From NCBI GenBank assembly GCA_002692165.1, contig NZJL01000055.1, forward strand, positions 1,769 to 7,699: a DNA stretch of 5,931 bases. The letters are read 5' to 3'. Under the pieces are notes generated by a model that saw only the letters and a list, made by a program, of their open reading frames with translations, did no database searches and was not told the origin of the DNA. The stretch comes from Porticoccaceae bacterium (GTDB lineage Bacteria > Pseudomonadota > Gammaproteobacteria > Pseudomonadales > Porticoccaceae). Below, piece by piece: positions 1-5,185 of this stretch; the first letter of the stretch is position 1, and each line of letters starts with the position of its first letter. A program made the translations under genes and the position numbers.

Positions 1-452
1 GAGAGCGCAACCCTCCTGAGCTGACCTGCCGATAGATGTCCACACGAGCTTAGGGCCGATTCAGAATCGATTCCCATGATATCAAGGGCCTCGAGAATAA
101 TTTCATTGCCAGCCAAACCATCAGCCGCAGCCATCCACGATAAATTTTCCCTTGCGTTTAAAGACAATTTAACTGCCGCCTTATGCCCAATATATAATAA
201 TTCGGACAGATACTGATACCTCACATCATTCACCAACTGTCCTTTATAAAAAACTGCTCCCTGCGTAGGTGCAAGGATTGTGGTTATTATTTTGATTAAA
301 GTCGTCTTGCCGCAGCCGTTGGGCCCCGTGATGTGAACCACTTCGCCTTCACCGAGAGGTAATGTCACTCCTTCAAAAATCAAGGCATCGTCTCGCCCAT
401 ACGCAATATCGTCAGCAAAAAGAAGGTAATCATTGGGCAATGGGAATACCAT
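1..452 (-). CDS. ccmA: Haem exporter ATP-binding protein CcmA (cytochrome c maturation), C-terminus beyond window
   Basis: The reading frame runs from an ATG at 452 off the left edge, giving about 150 residues. It starts an ABC ATPase: Walker A GPNGCGKTT is at residues 43-51 and the signature LSAGQLRRVAL at 140-150. Walker B and the H-loop would lie outside the window. The stretch LLYIGHKAAVKLSLNARENL and the LSAGQ-RRVAL signature are typical of CcmA, the ATPase of the CcmAB(C) complex that releases haem-loaded CcmE at the cytoplasmic membrane during c-type cytochrome maturation. The N-terminus is about eight residues longer than in E. coli CcmA, and no good Shine-Dalgarno precedes the ATG. 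The gene diverges from cca and would be the first of its transcript, with ccmB and later ccm genes expected to the left. Another ABC exporter ATPase is possible, but the family-specific segments favour CcmA. Confidence 0.88.
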   Translation of the reverse strand, partial: MVFPLPNDYLLFADDIAYGRDDALIFEGVTLPLGEGEVVHITGPNGCGKTTLIKIITTILAPTQGAVFYKGQLVNDVRYQYLSELLYIGHKAAVKLSLNARENLSWMAAADGLAGNEIILEALDIMGIDSESALSSCGHLSAGQLRRVAL

Positions 453-470
453 AATTTATTCAACCAAAGC

Positions 471-501
471 ATTATGCCAAAAATGAGGGTAAAGATGTAA
501 A
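471..501 (-). promoter_or_regulatory. Candidate promoter for ccmA
   Basis: On the minus strand, TTTACA (501-496) is followed after 19 bases by CATAAT (476-471), which is preceded by TGG and so makes an extended -10 (TGGCATAAT). Each hexamer matches the sigma-70 consensus at five of six positions. The spacer is long, but the extended -10 could compensate. Transcription would begin near 464, leaving only about 12 bases before the ATG at 452. This is inferred from sequence alone. Confidence 0.45.
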
Positions 502-605
502 CCACTTTAGGTTAAATACGTTACGATAGAGGTTGTCAGTTGTGCCTGAATTATCATGAAAATCGAACGGTTGTGAGCTTCTCGCACCACAATTATTTCG
601 GGTAT

Positions 606-631
606 GATGCAGCGATCAGCGCCATCTTTTT
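606..631 (+). terminator. Terminator-like hairpin upstream of cca
   Basis: GATG (606-609) pairs with CATC (623-626). Inside it, GCG (612-614) pairs with CGC (620-622) around a 5-base loop, with a two-base CA bulge on the left arm. Five T residues (627-631) follow directly. This has the form of a small intrinsic terminator reading toward cca. It overlaps a -10-like TATGAT at 603-608, so it may instead be a chance feature of the cca promoter region. The rest of the gap 453-681 holds no gene I can support. Confidence 0.3.
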
Positions 632-669
632 AAAGTAGTACATTAAAGGTGCATCGAAATTAGTTGAAC

Positions 670-674
670 GGAGA
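670..674 (+). promoter_or_regulatory. Ribosome binding site that fixes the cca start
   Basis: GGAGA ends 7 bases before the ATG at 682. This supports that ATG over an in-frame TTG at 664, which would place the site inside the coding region. Translation from 682 begins MRVYRVGG, which aligns from residue 1 with E. coli Cca (MKIYLVGG). Confidence 0.75.
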
Positions 675-681
675 ACTTAAA

Positions 682-1929
682 ATGCGGGTCTATCGGGTTG
701 GGGGCGCAATTCGCGATATGTTACTCAATTTCCCAAGTATCGAGAATGATTGGGTGGTTGTGGGGGCCACGCCCTCCCAATTAATTGATCTTAAATACCG
801 GCCCGTGGGACGAGATTTTCCCGTATTTATCCACCCAAAAACTGGCGAAGAATATGCTTTAGCACGAACGGAAATTAAAACCGGGCATGGTTACAAGGGA
901 TTTAAATTCCACGCCCATCCTTCTGTAAAACTCGAGGATGACTTAATTAGAAGAGATCTCACGATTAACGCGATTGCTGAGGATTCGAGTGGCACGCTCA
1001 TTGACCCATGCAATGGGCAAAGAGACTTACGAAAAAAAGTGCTTCGACACGTCTCTTCGTCTTTTGTGGAGGATCCACTCCGGGTGCTGAGGACAGCGCG
1101 ATTTGCGGCACGGTATCATCACTTAGGTTTCACTGTTGCAAACGAAACAATGCAATTGATGCGATCTGTGAGCGAAGGCAAAGAACTAGATTGCTTAAAT
1201 CCGGAAAGAGTATGGAAAGAGACTGAGAAAGCTCTTTTAGAGAAGTCGCCGCAAGTCTATGTCAAGATCTTGCGTCAATGCGGGGCTCTGAAACGACTAT
1301 TTCCGGAAATCGATCAGCTTTTTACGGCAGAACCCAGCAATCACAAGATCCACGCCCATGGCTCCACAACCTTAATGGCGCTGGAAAAAATAGCCAAATT
1401 GTCGGACTCTGGTCCCATCAGATTTGCAGTTTTAGTCCACCGTGTAGGAGAGATGGTCAATTGCAGCCCCAAGTTATTTCCCACATCAAATCCATTGGAT
1501 TTGCGAATCTCTATTTTGAGAGCGCTTTTTGATCGGTTAAAAACGCCAAAAAAATATCGTGAACTTGGTCTTACTTTCGCAACACACTACAAACCATTTT
1601 GCCTCGTGCCTCACCTTGAATCGAGCGAGCTCCTTAAGCTAGTGCTGGCAATATCGGATAAAAGTTCAACGTGCAAGTTCGAAAATTTCCTGTTATGTTG
1701 CGACGGGATCTCAAATGGCGAGCGGGGTGGCCGAGAGAAAATGTGTGTAACCGCCAGCTTTATCAGAAGCGCAATTGAAATTGTTAACAGCGTCGGGATC
1801 TCGGACCTTGAACTGAAGGGGTTGCAAGGGCGCCAGATTGGTCAAGAAATTAGAAACGTTCAATTAGCAATGCTAGATGAATTTAAACAAAACTTTTTTG
1901 GTCATAAGACCTTGGAGGAGAGTAACTAA
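682..1929 (+). CDS. cca: CCA tRNA nucleotidyltransferase, class II long (multifunctional CCA protein) type, with degenerate HD domain
   Basis: This cytoplasmic enzyme adds or repairs the 3'-terminal CCA of tRNAs using CTP and ATP. The product is 415 residues, against 412 in E. coli, and aligns along its whole length. Core motifs are present: VGGAIRD (6-12), the catalytic strand ENDWVVVG (21-28), VGRDFPVF (42-49), RRDLTINA (90-97), EDPLR followed by ARFAARY (from 130), and ERVWKE (175-180). Two departures stand out. The first metal-binding carboxylate, Asp21 in E. coli, is Glu21 here, while Asp23 is kept. In the C-terminal HD phosphohydrolase domain the E. coli pairs His255-Asp256 and His305-Asp306 become His253-Arg254 and His302-Tyr303, and the HHGH metal-binding stretch is absent. 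The phosphatase and 2',3'-cyclic phosphodiesterase activities of E. coli Cca are therefore probably lost, while CCA addition is likely kept. The frame is open and otherwise well conserved, so this is not a pseudogene. folM follows after 4 bases. Confidence 0.95.
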   Translation: MRVYRVGGAIRDMLLNFPSIENDWVVVGATPSQLIDLKYRPVGRDFPVFIHPKTGEEYALARTEIKTGHGYKGFKFHAHPSVKLEDDLIRRDLTINAIAEDSSGTLIDPCNGQRDLRKKVLRHVSSSFVEDPLRVLRTARFAARYHHLGFTVANETMQLMRSVSEGKELDCLNPERVWKETEKALLEKSPQVYVKILRQCGALKRLFPEIDQLFTAEPSNHKIHAHGSTTLMALEKIAKLSDSGPIRFAVLVHRVGEMVNCSPKLFPTSNPLDLRISILRALFDRLKTPKKYRELGLTFATHYKPFCLVPHLESSELLKLVLAISDKSSTCKFENFLLCCDGISNGERGGREKMCVTASFIRSAIEIVNSVGISDLELKGLQGRQIGQEIRNVQLAMLDEFKQNFFGHKTLEESN

Positions 1930-1933
1930 AAGT

Positions 1934-2683
1934 ATGGAAAGTTCTTCATCGGATTGTCCCGTGGTACTTGTCACGGGTGCTGCTCAGAGAATAGGGGCAG
2001 CTGTCTCCTGCCGTTTTCATGAGAGCGGGTACAAAACAGTAATTCACTTTAACCGATCGCAAACTGAAGCAGAGGAGCTGAATACGAAGCTTAATGACCT
2101 CAGACCAGATTCGGCTTTTCTTGTTCAGGGTGACCTCAATGATGAGCGAACACAGGGCAGTATCTTCAGGGAAGTCGCAAAAATAGGTAGACTCGATGTC
2201 TTAGTCAACAATGCTTCAAGTTTTTATCCAACGCCCTTGGAGATGGCAACGGAATCTCAGTGGAATGATCTAATTAATTCTAATCTTAAAGGCCCTTTTT
2301 TTCTTTGCAAGCGGCTAGCGGAGATGCTGACTCAAAATCTTGGTTCAATAATAAATCTCGCCGACATACATGCGTATCAGGCCTTAAAGAAACATCCCAT
2401 TTACACCGTTGCGAAAGCCGGAAACATTGCTATGACAAAGTCACTGGCTTTAGAACTGGCTCCACATGTCAGAGTTAATGGCGTATCCCCAGGGGCAATA
2501 CTATGGCCGCAGCATGAATTGGATGATACACAGAAACACAAAAAGGTTTTAGAAGCAGTGCCGATGGGAAAACTGGGGAGTGAGGCTGACATCGCAGAAT
2601 GCGTCTTCTTTCTTGCAGCAAAGGCAAGCTACATGACGGGGCAAACCATTAGCGTTGATGGCGGAGCTTCACACAGCATCTAA
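1934..2683 (+). CDS. folM: Short-chain dehydrogenase of the pteridine reductase / FolM (dihydromonapterin reductase) type
   Basis: The 249-residue product has the classical SDR fold length. The nucleotide-binding motif is TGAAQRIG (14-21), the TGxxxRIG variant typical of pteridine reductases. HFNRS (38-42) resembles the NADPH-selecting HxRS of PTR1. NNASSFYPTP (92-101) matches PTR1 closely. The catalytic set is Asp144, Tyr157 and Lys161, with Asp replacing the usual SDR Ser. This D-Y-K set, with 13 residues between D and Y, is characteristic of PTR1/FolM. The enzyme should reduce dihydropterins (dihydromonapterin, perhaps dihydrofolate or dihydrobiopterin) to tetrahydro forms with NADPH in the cytoplasm. 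The exact substrate cannot be read from sequence. I chose the ATG at 1934, after the cca stop, because GGAGGAG (1914-1920) lies 13 bases upstream and the family N-terminus fits. An in-frame ATG at 1877 lies inside cca. The gene is probably cotranscribed with cca. Confidence 0.88.
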   Translation: MESSSSDCPVVLVTGAAQRIGAAVSCRFHESGYKTVIHFNRSQTEAEELNTKLNDLRPDSAFLVQGDLNDERTQGSIFREVAKIGRLDVLVNNASSFYPTPLEMATESQWNDLINSNLKGPFFLCKRLAEMLTQNLGSIINLADIHAYQALKKHPIYTVAKAGNIAMTKSLALELAPHVRVNGVSPGAILWPQHELDDTQKHKKVLEAVPMGKLGSEADIAECVFFLAAKASYMTGQTISVDGGASHSI

Positions 2684-2701
2684 CTTCCAAGTTACTTTTT
2701 T
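2681..2701 (+). terminator. Short intrinsic terminator after folM
   Basis: TAACTT (2681-2686) and AAGTTA (2689-2694) form a perfect inverted repeat separated by CC. In practice this is a 5-bp stem with a 4-base loop. A C and then six T residues (2696-2701) follow. The folM stop codon is part of the left arm. The stem is AT-rich and weak, and there is no T-tract on the other strand, so it would end only the cca-folM transcript. Confidence 0.5.
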
Positions 2702-2716
2702 CGGGTGAATTTTATT

Positions 2717-3250
2717 TTAGTTTTGTGGCAGTCTTTTTTTAAGTGACGAAATGTTTCCTTCACCCCAAAAAAAGTCCACAGGCCACAGTTGCTGATCACC
2801 AATGTCAAACTCCTGCCAATGACGAGCATACGTCTTACCCGTGAGAGGATGAATTGTGTCTGGCGCTATTTCCGCTAACGGTAAAAGAACAAAGGCATTC
2901 GTCAGAATTTCTGATCTAGGCAAATCAATTCCGTCTTCCCGAATAACTCGGTCATCCATTGCCAAAATGTCCACGTCAAGGGTCCTTGACGAAAACCGAG
3001 ACGCCGTGCGGTCACGCTCTAAACTATCTTCCAAATTTTTAAGATAACAGGAGATATCCATAAGTTCCTTTTTAGAGCTCAAACCCACTACCAAGTTTAG
3101 GAAATTATCTCCACAGAAACCCACCGCTGTGCTTTCGTAAACAGATGAAGTCGTTAAGGATTCAAATTGCTCGGCCAGTGCATCCAATGCAGCAACAAGA
3201 TTACGGTATGGACGAATATTGCTACCCAGACTGAGGTAGAAGTGTGCCAT
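2717..3250 (-). CDS. folK: 2-amino-4-hydroxy-6-hydroxymethyldihydropteridine pyrophosphokinase (HPPK)
   Basis: HPPK transfers pyrophosphate from ATP to 6-hydroxymethyl-7,8-dihydropterin, the folate-pathway step after FolB. The 177-residue product starts AHFYLSLGSNI, the usual HPPK N-terminus. It contains SSVYES (35-40), NFLNLVV (49-55) and the signature SRTLDVDIL (88-96), whose Asp92 and Asp94 correspond to the Mg-binding aspartates of E. coli HPPK. LPRSEI and NAFVLLPLAEIAP complete the fold. The E. coli enzyme is about 160 residues, so the C-terminal tail here is somewhat longer. The chosen ATG at 3250 shares its G-terminated overlap TGATG with the folB stop. AAAGGGG (3269-3263) lies 12 bases upstream. 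A longer reading frame from 3337 would overlap folB by about 90 bases and lacks family similarity. This is the last gene of tsaD-folB-folK and faces folM across 33 bases. Confidence 0.95.
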   Translation of the reverse strand: MAHFYLSLGSNIRPYRNLVAALDALAEQFESLTTSSVYESTAVGFCGDNFLNLVVGLSSKKELMDISCYLKNLEDSLERDRTASRFSSRTLDVDILAMDDRVIREDGIDLPRSEILTNAFVLLPLAEIAPDTIHPLTGKTYARHWQEFDIGDQQLWPVDFFWGEGNISSLKKRLPQN

Positions 3251-3606
3251 CAGCGTCGCGATCCCCTTTCGATGATTATCCCCACGTCCTCTGAACCTCT
3301 TAGTGCTCCCGGCTTGCTTAGTCTCAAACGTATCCATGGTACTGAAAACTCGGCAATGACGATTTGTGCCACCTCCTCTGCCATAGCCTCGATCAGCTTG
3401 AAATTTTGCTCTTGGACAAACTTAATAATTCTTTTGCTGATTAACTTATAATTTAAAGCATGTTCAATGTCATCTGTCTGTGCCGCCATACTGATGTCGG
3501 CTGCCATTTCAAGATCCATACTCACCACTTGCTTTATTTCTCTTTCCCAATCATAAATTCCAATAACGGTCTCTATGCGCAGATTCTTTATATAAACCAA
3601 GTCCAT
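3250..3606 (-). CDS. folB: Dihydroneopterin aldolase
   Basis: FolB cleaves 7,8-dihydroneopterin to 6-hydroxymethyl-7,8-dihydropterin plus glycolaldehyde, supplying FolK's substrate. The 118-residue product aligns closely with E. coli Fol[22 protein letters not shown] at the N-terminus, then LIEAMAEEVA (Glu73) and RLSKPGAL with the catalytic Lys at 98. VGIIIERG lies near the C-terminus. The start at 3606 shares one base with the tsaD stop (TGATG) and has GGGGAG 6 bases upstream. A TTG one codon earlier is also in frame but less likely. The stop overlaps the folK start in the same way, so the three genes are probably translationally coupled. The paralogue FolX (dihydroneopterin triphosphate epimerase) shares this fold, but the position beside folK favours FolB. 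Confidence 0.95.
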   Translation of the reverse strand: MDLVYIKNLRIETVIGIYDWEREIKQVVSMDLEMAADISMAAQTDDIEHALNYKLISKRIIKFVQEQNFKLIEAMAEEVAQIVIAEFSVPWIRLRLSKPGALRGSEDVGIIIERGSRR

Positions 3607-4646
3607 CAATTTCTCCCCAGTGGTGGAGTAAGCTTGTCAAGTGGCCAGCGGGGGAAGGCCTTCACTGCTAACGCATCCCTTTCTCCAGCCAACATACGTT
3701 GGCACCCTGCATAGGCGATCATAGCTCCATTATCAGTGCAAAATTCCTGTCGAGCATAAAAAACATTGGCTTGTTTGCTTTTCAAGGCATCCTCTAATTT
3801 TTGTCGAAGTCTCGTGTTAGCAGCCACCCCACCCGCAATTACAAGCGTCTGTAATGAAGTATATTCTATCGCCCGAAGGCACTTGATGACGAGCGTATCA
3901 ACAACCGCCTCTTGAAATCCAGCACAAATATCTGCGCGCGTCTCCTGGTCTAGGAGTCCATGCTCTTCCCGATGCCTGTCAATTAAATTCCGACTGAAAG
4001 TCTTTATCCCAGAAAAACTGAAATCTAAACCAGGTCGATCCGTCATTGGTCGCGGAAAATTAAATCTCCTAAAATTTCCGTCTGCTGCAAATTTTGCCAA
4101 AATTGGACCTCCTGGATAGTCTAGCTCAAGCATCTTAGCCGTCTTGTCAAATGCTTCTCCTGCAGCATCATCTAGGGATTCACCAAGCAAAGAGTATTCT
4201 CCCAGGCCGTTTACTTTTACTAACTGCGTGTGACCACCTGAAACCAAAAGAGCCACAAAGGGAAATTCAGGACGTGTTTTCTCCAACATCGGCGCCAACA
4301 AGTGGCCTTCCATATGATGAATCCCCAACACTGGGATGCCTAGAGCATATCCTATAGACGATGCAATTGCTCCACCAACCATGAGAGCTCCAATGAGACC
4401 TGGTCCCGATGTGTATGCAATACCACCAAGATCGGACAGCTGCAGATCGCTATCCGACAGCACCATTTTGATCAAGGGTAAAATCTTACGAACATGATCC
4501 CTGGACGCTAATTCTGGCACAACTCCTCCGAACTCAGAGTGCATGGCCGCCTGGGAATAAAGCCTATTTGCTAAGAGACCTGCCTCACTTTCGTAAATAG
4601 CAATTCCGGTTTCATCACATGAGGTTTCAATGCCTAATACGCGCAT
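3606..4646 (-). CDS. tsaD: tRNA N6-threonylcarbamoyladenosine transferase TsaD (formerly Gcp/YgjD)
   Basis: TsaD, with TsaB and TsaE, transfers the threonylcarbamoyl group from threonylcarbamoyl-AMP (made by TsaC) to A37 of ANN-decoding tRNAs. The product is 346 residues (E. coli 337) and complete. It starts [14 protein letters not shown], the family hallmark. SGPGLIGAL (80-88) and the metal-binding HHMEGH (110-115, His111 and His115) follow, then [38 protein letters not shown] and CTDNGAMIA, whose Asp completes the metal site. Nothing catalytic looks missing. The ATG at 4646 is preceded by AAGGG (4661-4657), 10 bases upstream, a modest ribosome binding site. The gene diverges from rpsU, as is common in gammaproteobacteria, and leads the tsaD-folB-folK unit. 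The plsY gene often found here is absent. Confidence 0.97.
   Translation of the reverse strand: MRVLGIETSCDETGIAIYESEAGLLANRLYSQAAMHSEFGGVVPELASRDHVRKILPLIKMVLSDSDLQLSDLGGIAYTSGPGLIGALMVGGAIASSIGYALGIPVLGIHHMEGHLLAPMLEKTRPEFPFVALLVSGGHTQLVKVNGLGEYSLLGESLDDAAGEAFDKTAKMLELDYPGGPILAKFAADGNFRRFNFPRPMTDRPGLDFSFSGIKTFSRNLIDRHREEHGLLDQETRADICAGFQEAVVDTLVIKCLRAIEYTSLQTLVIAGGVAANTRLRQKLEDALKSKQANVFYARQEFCTDNGAMIAYAGCQRMLAGERDALAVKAFPRWPLDKLTPPLGRN
3613..3618 (-). promoter_or_regulatory. Ribosome binding site for folB, inside the end of tsaD
   Basis: GGGGAG on the minus strand ends 6 bases before the folB ATG at 3606. Its strength suggests folB can load ribosomes itself as well as by reinitiation at the TGATG junction. 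It favours this ATG over the TTG at 3609. Confidence 0.6.
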
Positions 4647-4699
4647 GCAAAAGTAGCCCTTGAATAACTGAGAATGATTCTTTTGAGATCAGGGCCGCT

Positions 4700-4728
4700 A
4701 TCATAACAAACATAATTAAAACAAAAAA
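4700..4728 (-). promoter_or_regulatory. Weak candidate promoter for tsaD
   Basis: On the minus strand, TATGAT (4705-4700) matches five of six -10 positions. The hexamer 17 bases upstream is TTTTTT (4728-4723), a poor -35 inside an AT-rich tract. The leader would be about 47 bases. It is the best candidate I see between rpsU and tsaD on this strand. Confidence 0.3.
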
Positions 4729-4776
4729 ATTACTAAGCGACTAGGAGAGGAGGAAAAGTAAAAACACTTAAAAATT

Positions 4777-4805
4777 TTGCATCTTTAATGCGTTAGGTTT
4801 ATCAT
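4777..4805 (+). promoter_or_regulatory. Candidate sigma-70 promoter for rpsU
   Basis: TTGCAT (4777-4782) and TATCAT (4800-4805) are separated by exactly 17 bases. The -10 matches five of six positions and the -35 only three. AT-rich sequence upstream could act as an UP-like element. The bases after the -10 (TCGACCCC) form a GC-rich discriminator, as at stringently controlled ribosomal promoters. Initiation would fall at about 4809-4812, just before the leader hairpin. Confidence 0.5.
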
Positions 4806-4812
4806 TCGACCC

Positions 4813-4863
4813 CTCGCGCCAGATCTCGAAGCTGCAGCGCGGAGAAAATTTAATTGCGCTGTA
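4813..4863 (+). promoter_or_regulatory. Structured rpsU leader with two competing hairpins
   Basis: Hairpin A pairs CTCGCGC (4813-4819) with GCGC and GAG (4837-4840, 4842-4844; G4841 bulged). It continues inside with CAG (4820-4822) to CTG (4832-4834). Hairpin B pairs CAGCGC (4835-4840) with GCGCTG (4856-4861) around a 15-base loop and can extend to U4833-A4863. Both need 4837-4840, so they exclude each other. B ends at the edge of the rpsU Shine-Dalgarno (AAAGGA, 4863-4868). Pairing was found by eye, with no energy calculation, and regulation is inference. Confidence 0.4.
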
Positions 4864-4876
4864 AAGGAAACAATCC

Positions 4877-5092
4877 ATGCCAAGCGTTCGAATTAAAGAG
4901 AATGAACCATTTGACGTTGCATTAAGGCGATTTAAGCGCTCATGCGAGAAGGCTGGCATACTTGCGAAAGTAAGAAGCTGCGAGTTTTACGAGAAGCCTA
5001 CTTGGGAGCGGAAGAGAAAGGCTGCAGCTGCAATAAAGCGTAATCAGAAGAAAGTTTCCAGAGAATCTAGGAAATTTTCTCGCCTTTACTAA
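4877..5092 (+). CDS. rpsU: 30S ribosomal protein bS21
   Basis: S21 is a small basic protein of the 30S platform, near the anti-Shine-Dalgarno end of 16S rRNA, and is needed for efficient initiation on natural mRNAs. The 71-residue product has exactly the E. coli length. It contains the near-invariant [16 protein letters not shown], then [23 protein letters not shown] and the terminal RLY. Differences from E. coli lie in the middle and tail, for example [11 protein letters not shown] in place of RRREFYEKPTT. AAAGGA (4863-4868) precedes the ATG by 8 bases. As in other gammaproteobacteria it is the first gene of the macromolecular-synthesis locus, here rpsU-yqeY-dnaG. A strong terminator after it should let S21 be made in large excess over the downstream proteins. 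Confidence 0.98.
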   Translation: MPSVRIKENEPFDVALRRFKRSCEKAGILAKVRSCEFYEKPTWERKRKAAAAIKRNQKKVSRESRKFSRLY

Positions 5093-5130
5093 AACCGTTT
5101 ACAGCAAAAAAGTTATATTCATCACCTTCA

Positions 5131-5154
5131 GCAACGCCAACCGGCGTTGTTTTT
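5131..5154 (+). terminator. Intrinsic terminator (attenuator) between rpsU and yqeY
   Basis: CAACGCC (5132-5138) and GGCGTTG (5143-5149) form a perfect GC-rich 7-bp stem around the loop AACC. A G-T pair can be added at the base (5131/5150), and five T residues (5150-5154) follow. This is a textbook rho-independent terminator 39 bases after the rpsU stop. In E. coli a terminator sits at the equivalent place between rpsU and dnaG and lowers primase expression. The same role is likely here, with partial read-through. Confidence 0.88.
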
Positions 5155-5173
5155 GGCTGTTATATTTGAAAAA

Positions 5174-5179
5174 AGAGGG
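5174..5179 (+). promoter_or_regulatory. Ribosome binding site that fixes the yqeY start
   Basis: AGAGGG ends 6 bases before the ATG at 5186. It selects this start over an in-frame alternative codon at 5147 that would lie inside the terminator stem and add 13 residues with no family match. Confidence 0.65.
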
Positions 5180-5185
5180 CCACAG

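Noticed and set aside
200..240. Lys in place of Gln in the CcmA Q-loop position (GHKAAVK)
   Set aside because: As I recall, this position varies among CcmA proteins (GHA, GHL and GHQ all occur), so it is not evidence of a defect.
604..633. Nine-codon reading frame ATGATG...TAA before cca, a possible leader peptide
   Set aside because: It has no ribosome binding site, overlaps a -10-like element and shows no regulatory codon pattern.
664..681. TTG start for cca at 664
   Set aside because: The ATG at 682 has an ideally spaced GGAGA and matches the E. coli N-terminus from residue 1.
1877..1933. A longer SDR starting inside cca at 1877
   Set aside because: The extra 19 residues have no SDR character. 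The ATG at 1934 has a purine-rich site upstream and begins just before the Rossmann motif.
3250..3337. A longer FolK starting at 3337
   Set aside because: The extra 29 residues come from the folB coding region in another frame. The HPPK family starts at AHFYLSLGSN, and the TGATG junction supports 3250.
4743..4754. Strong Shine-Dalgarno-like AGGAGAGGAGGA between tsaD and rpsU
   Set aside because: No start codon with an open frame follows at a usable distance, and it lies upstream of the predicted rpsU transcription start.
4647..4876. LexA box near the rpsU promoter, as in E. coli
   Set aside because: I found no CTG-N10-CAG site in the divergent gap.
4768..4959. Minus-strand open frame across the rpsU leader and 5' end
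   Set aside because: It is antisense to the highly conserved N-terminus of S21 and contains no recognisable motif.
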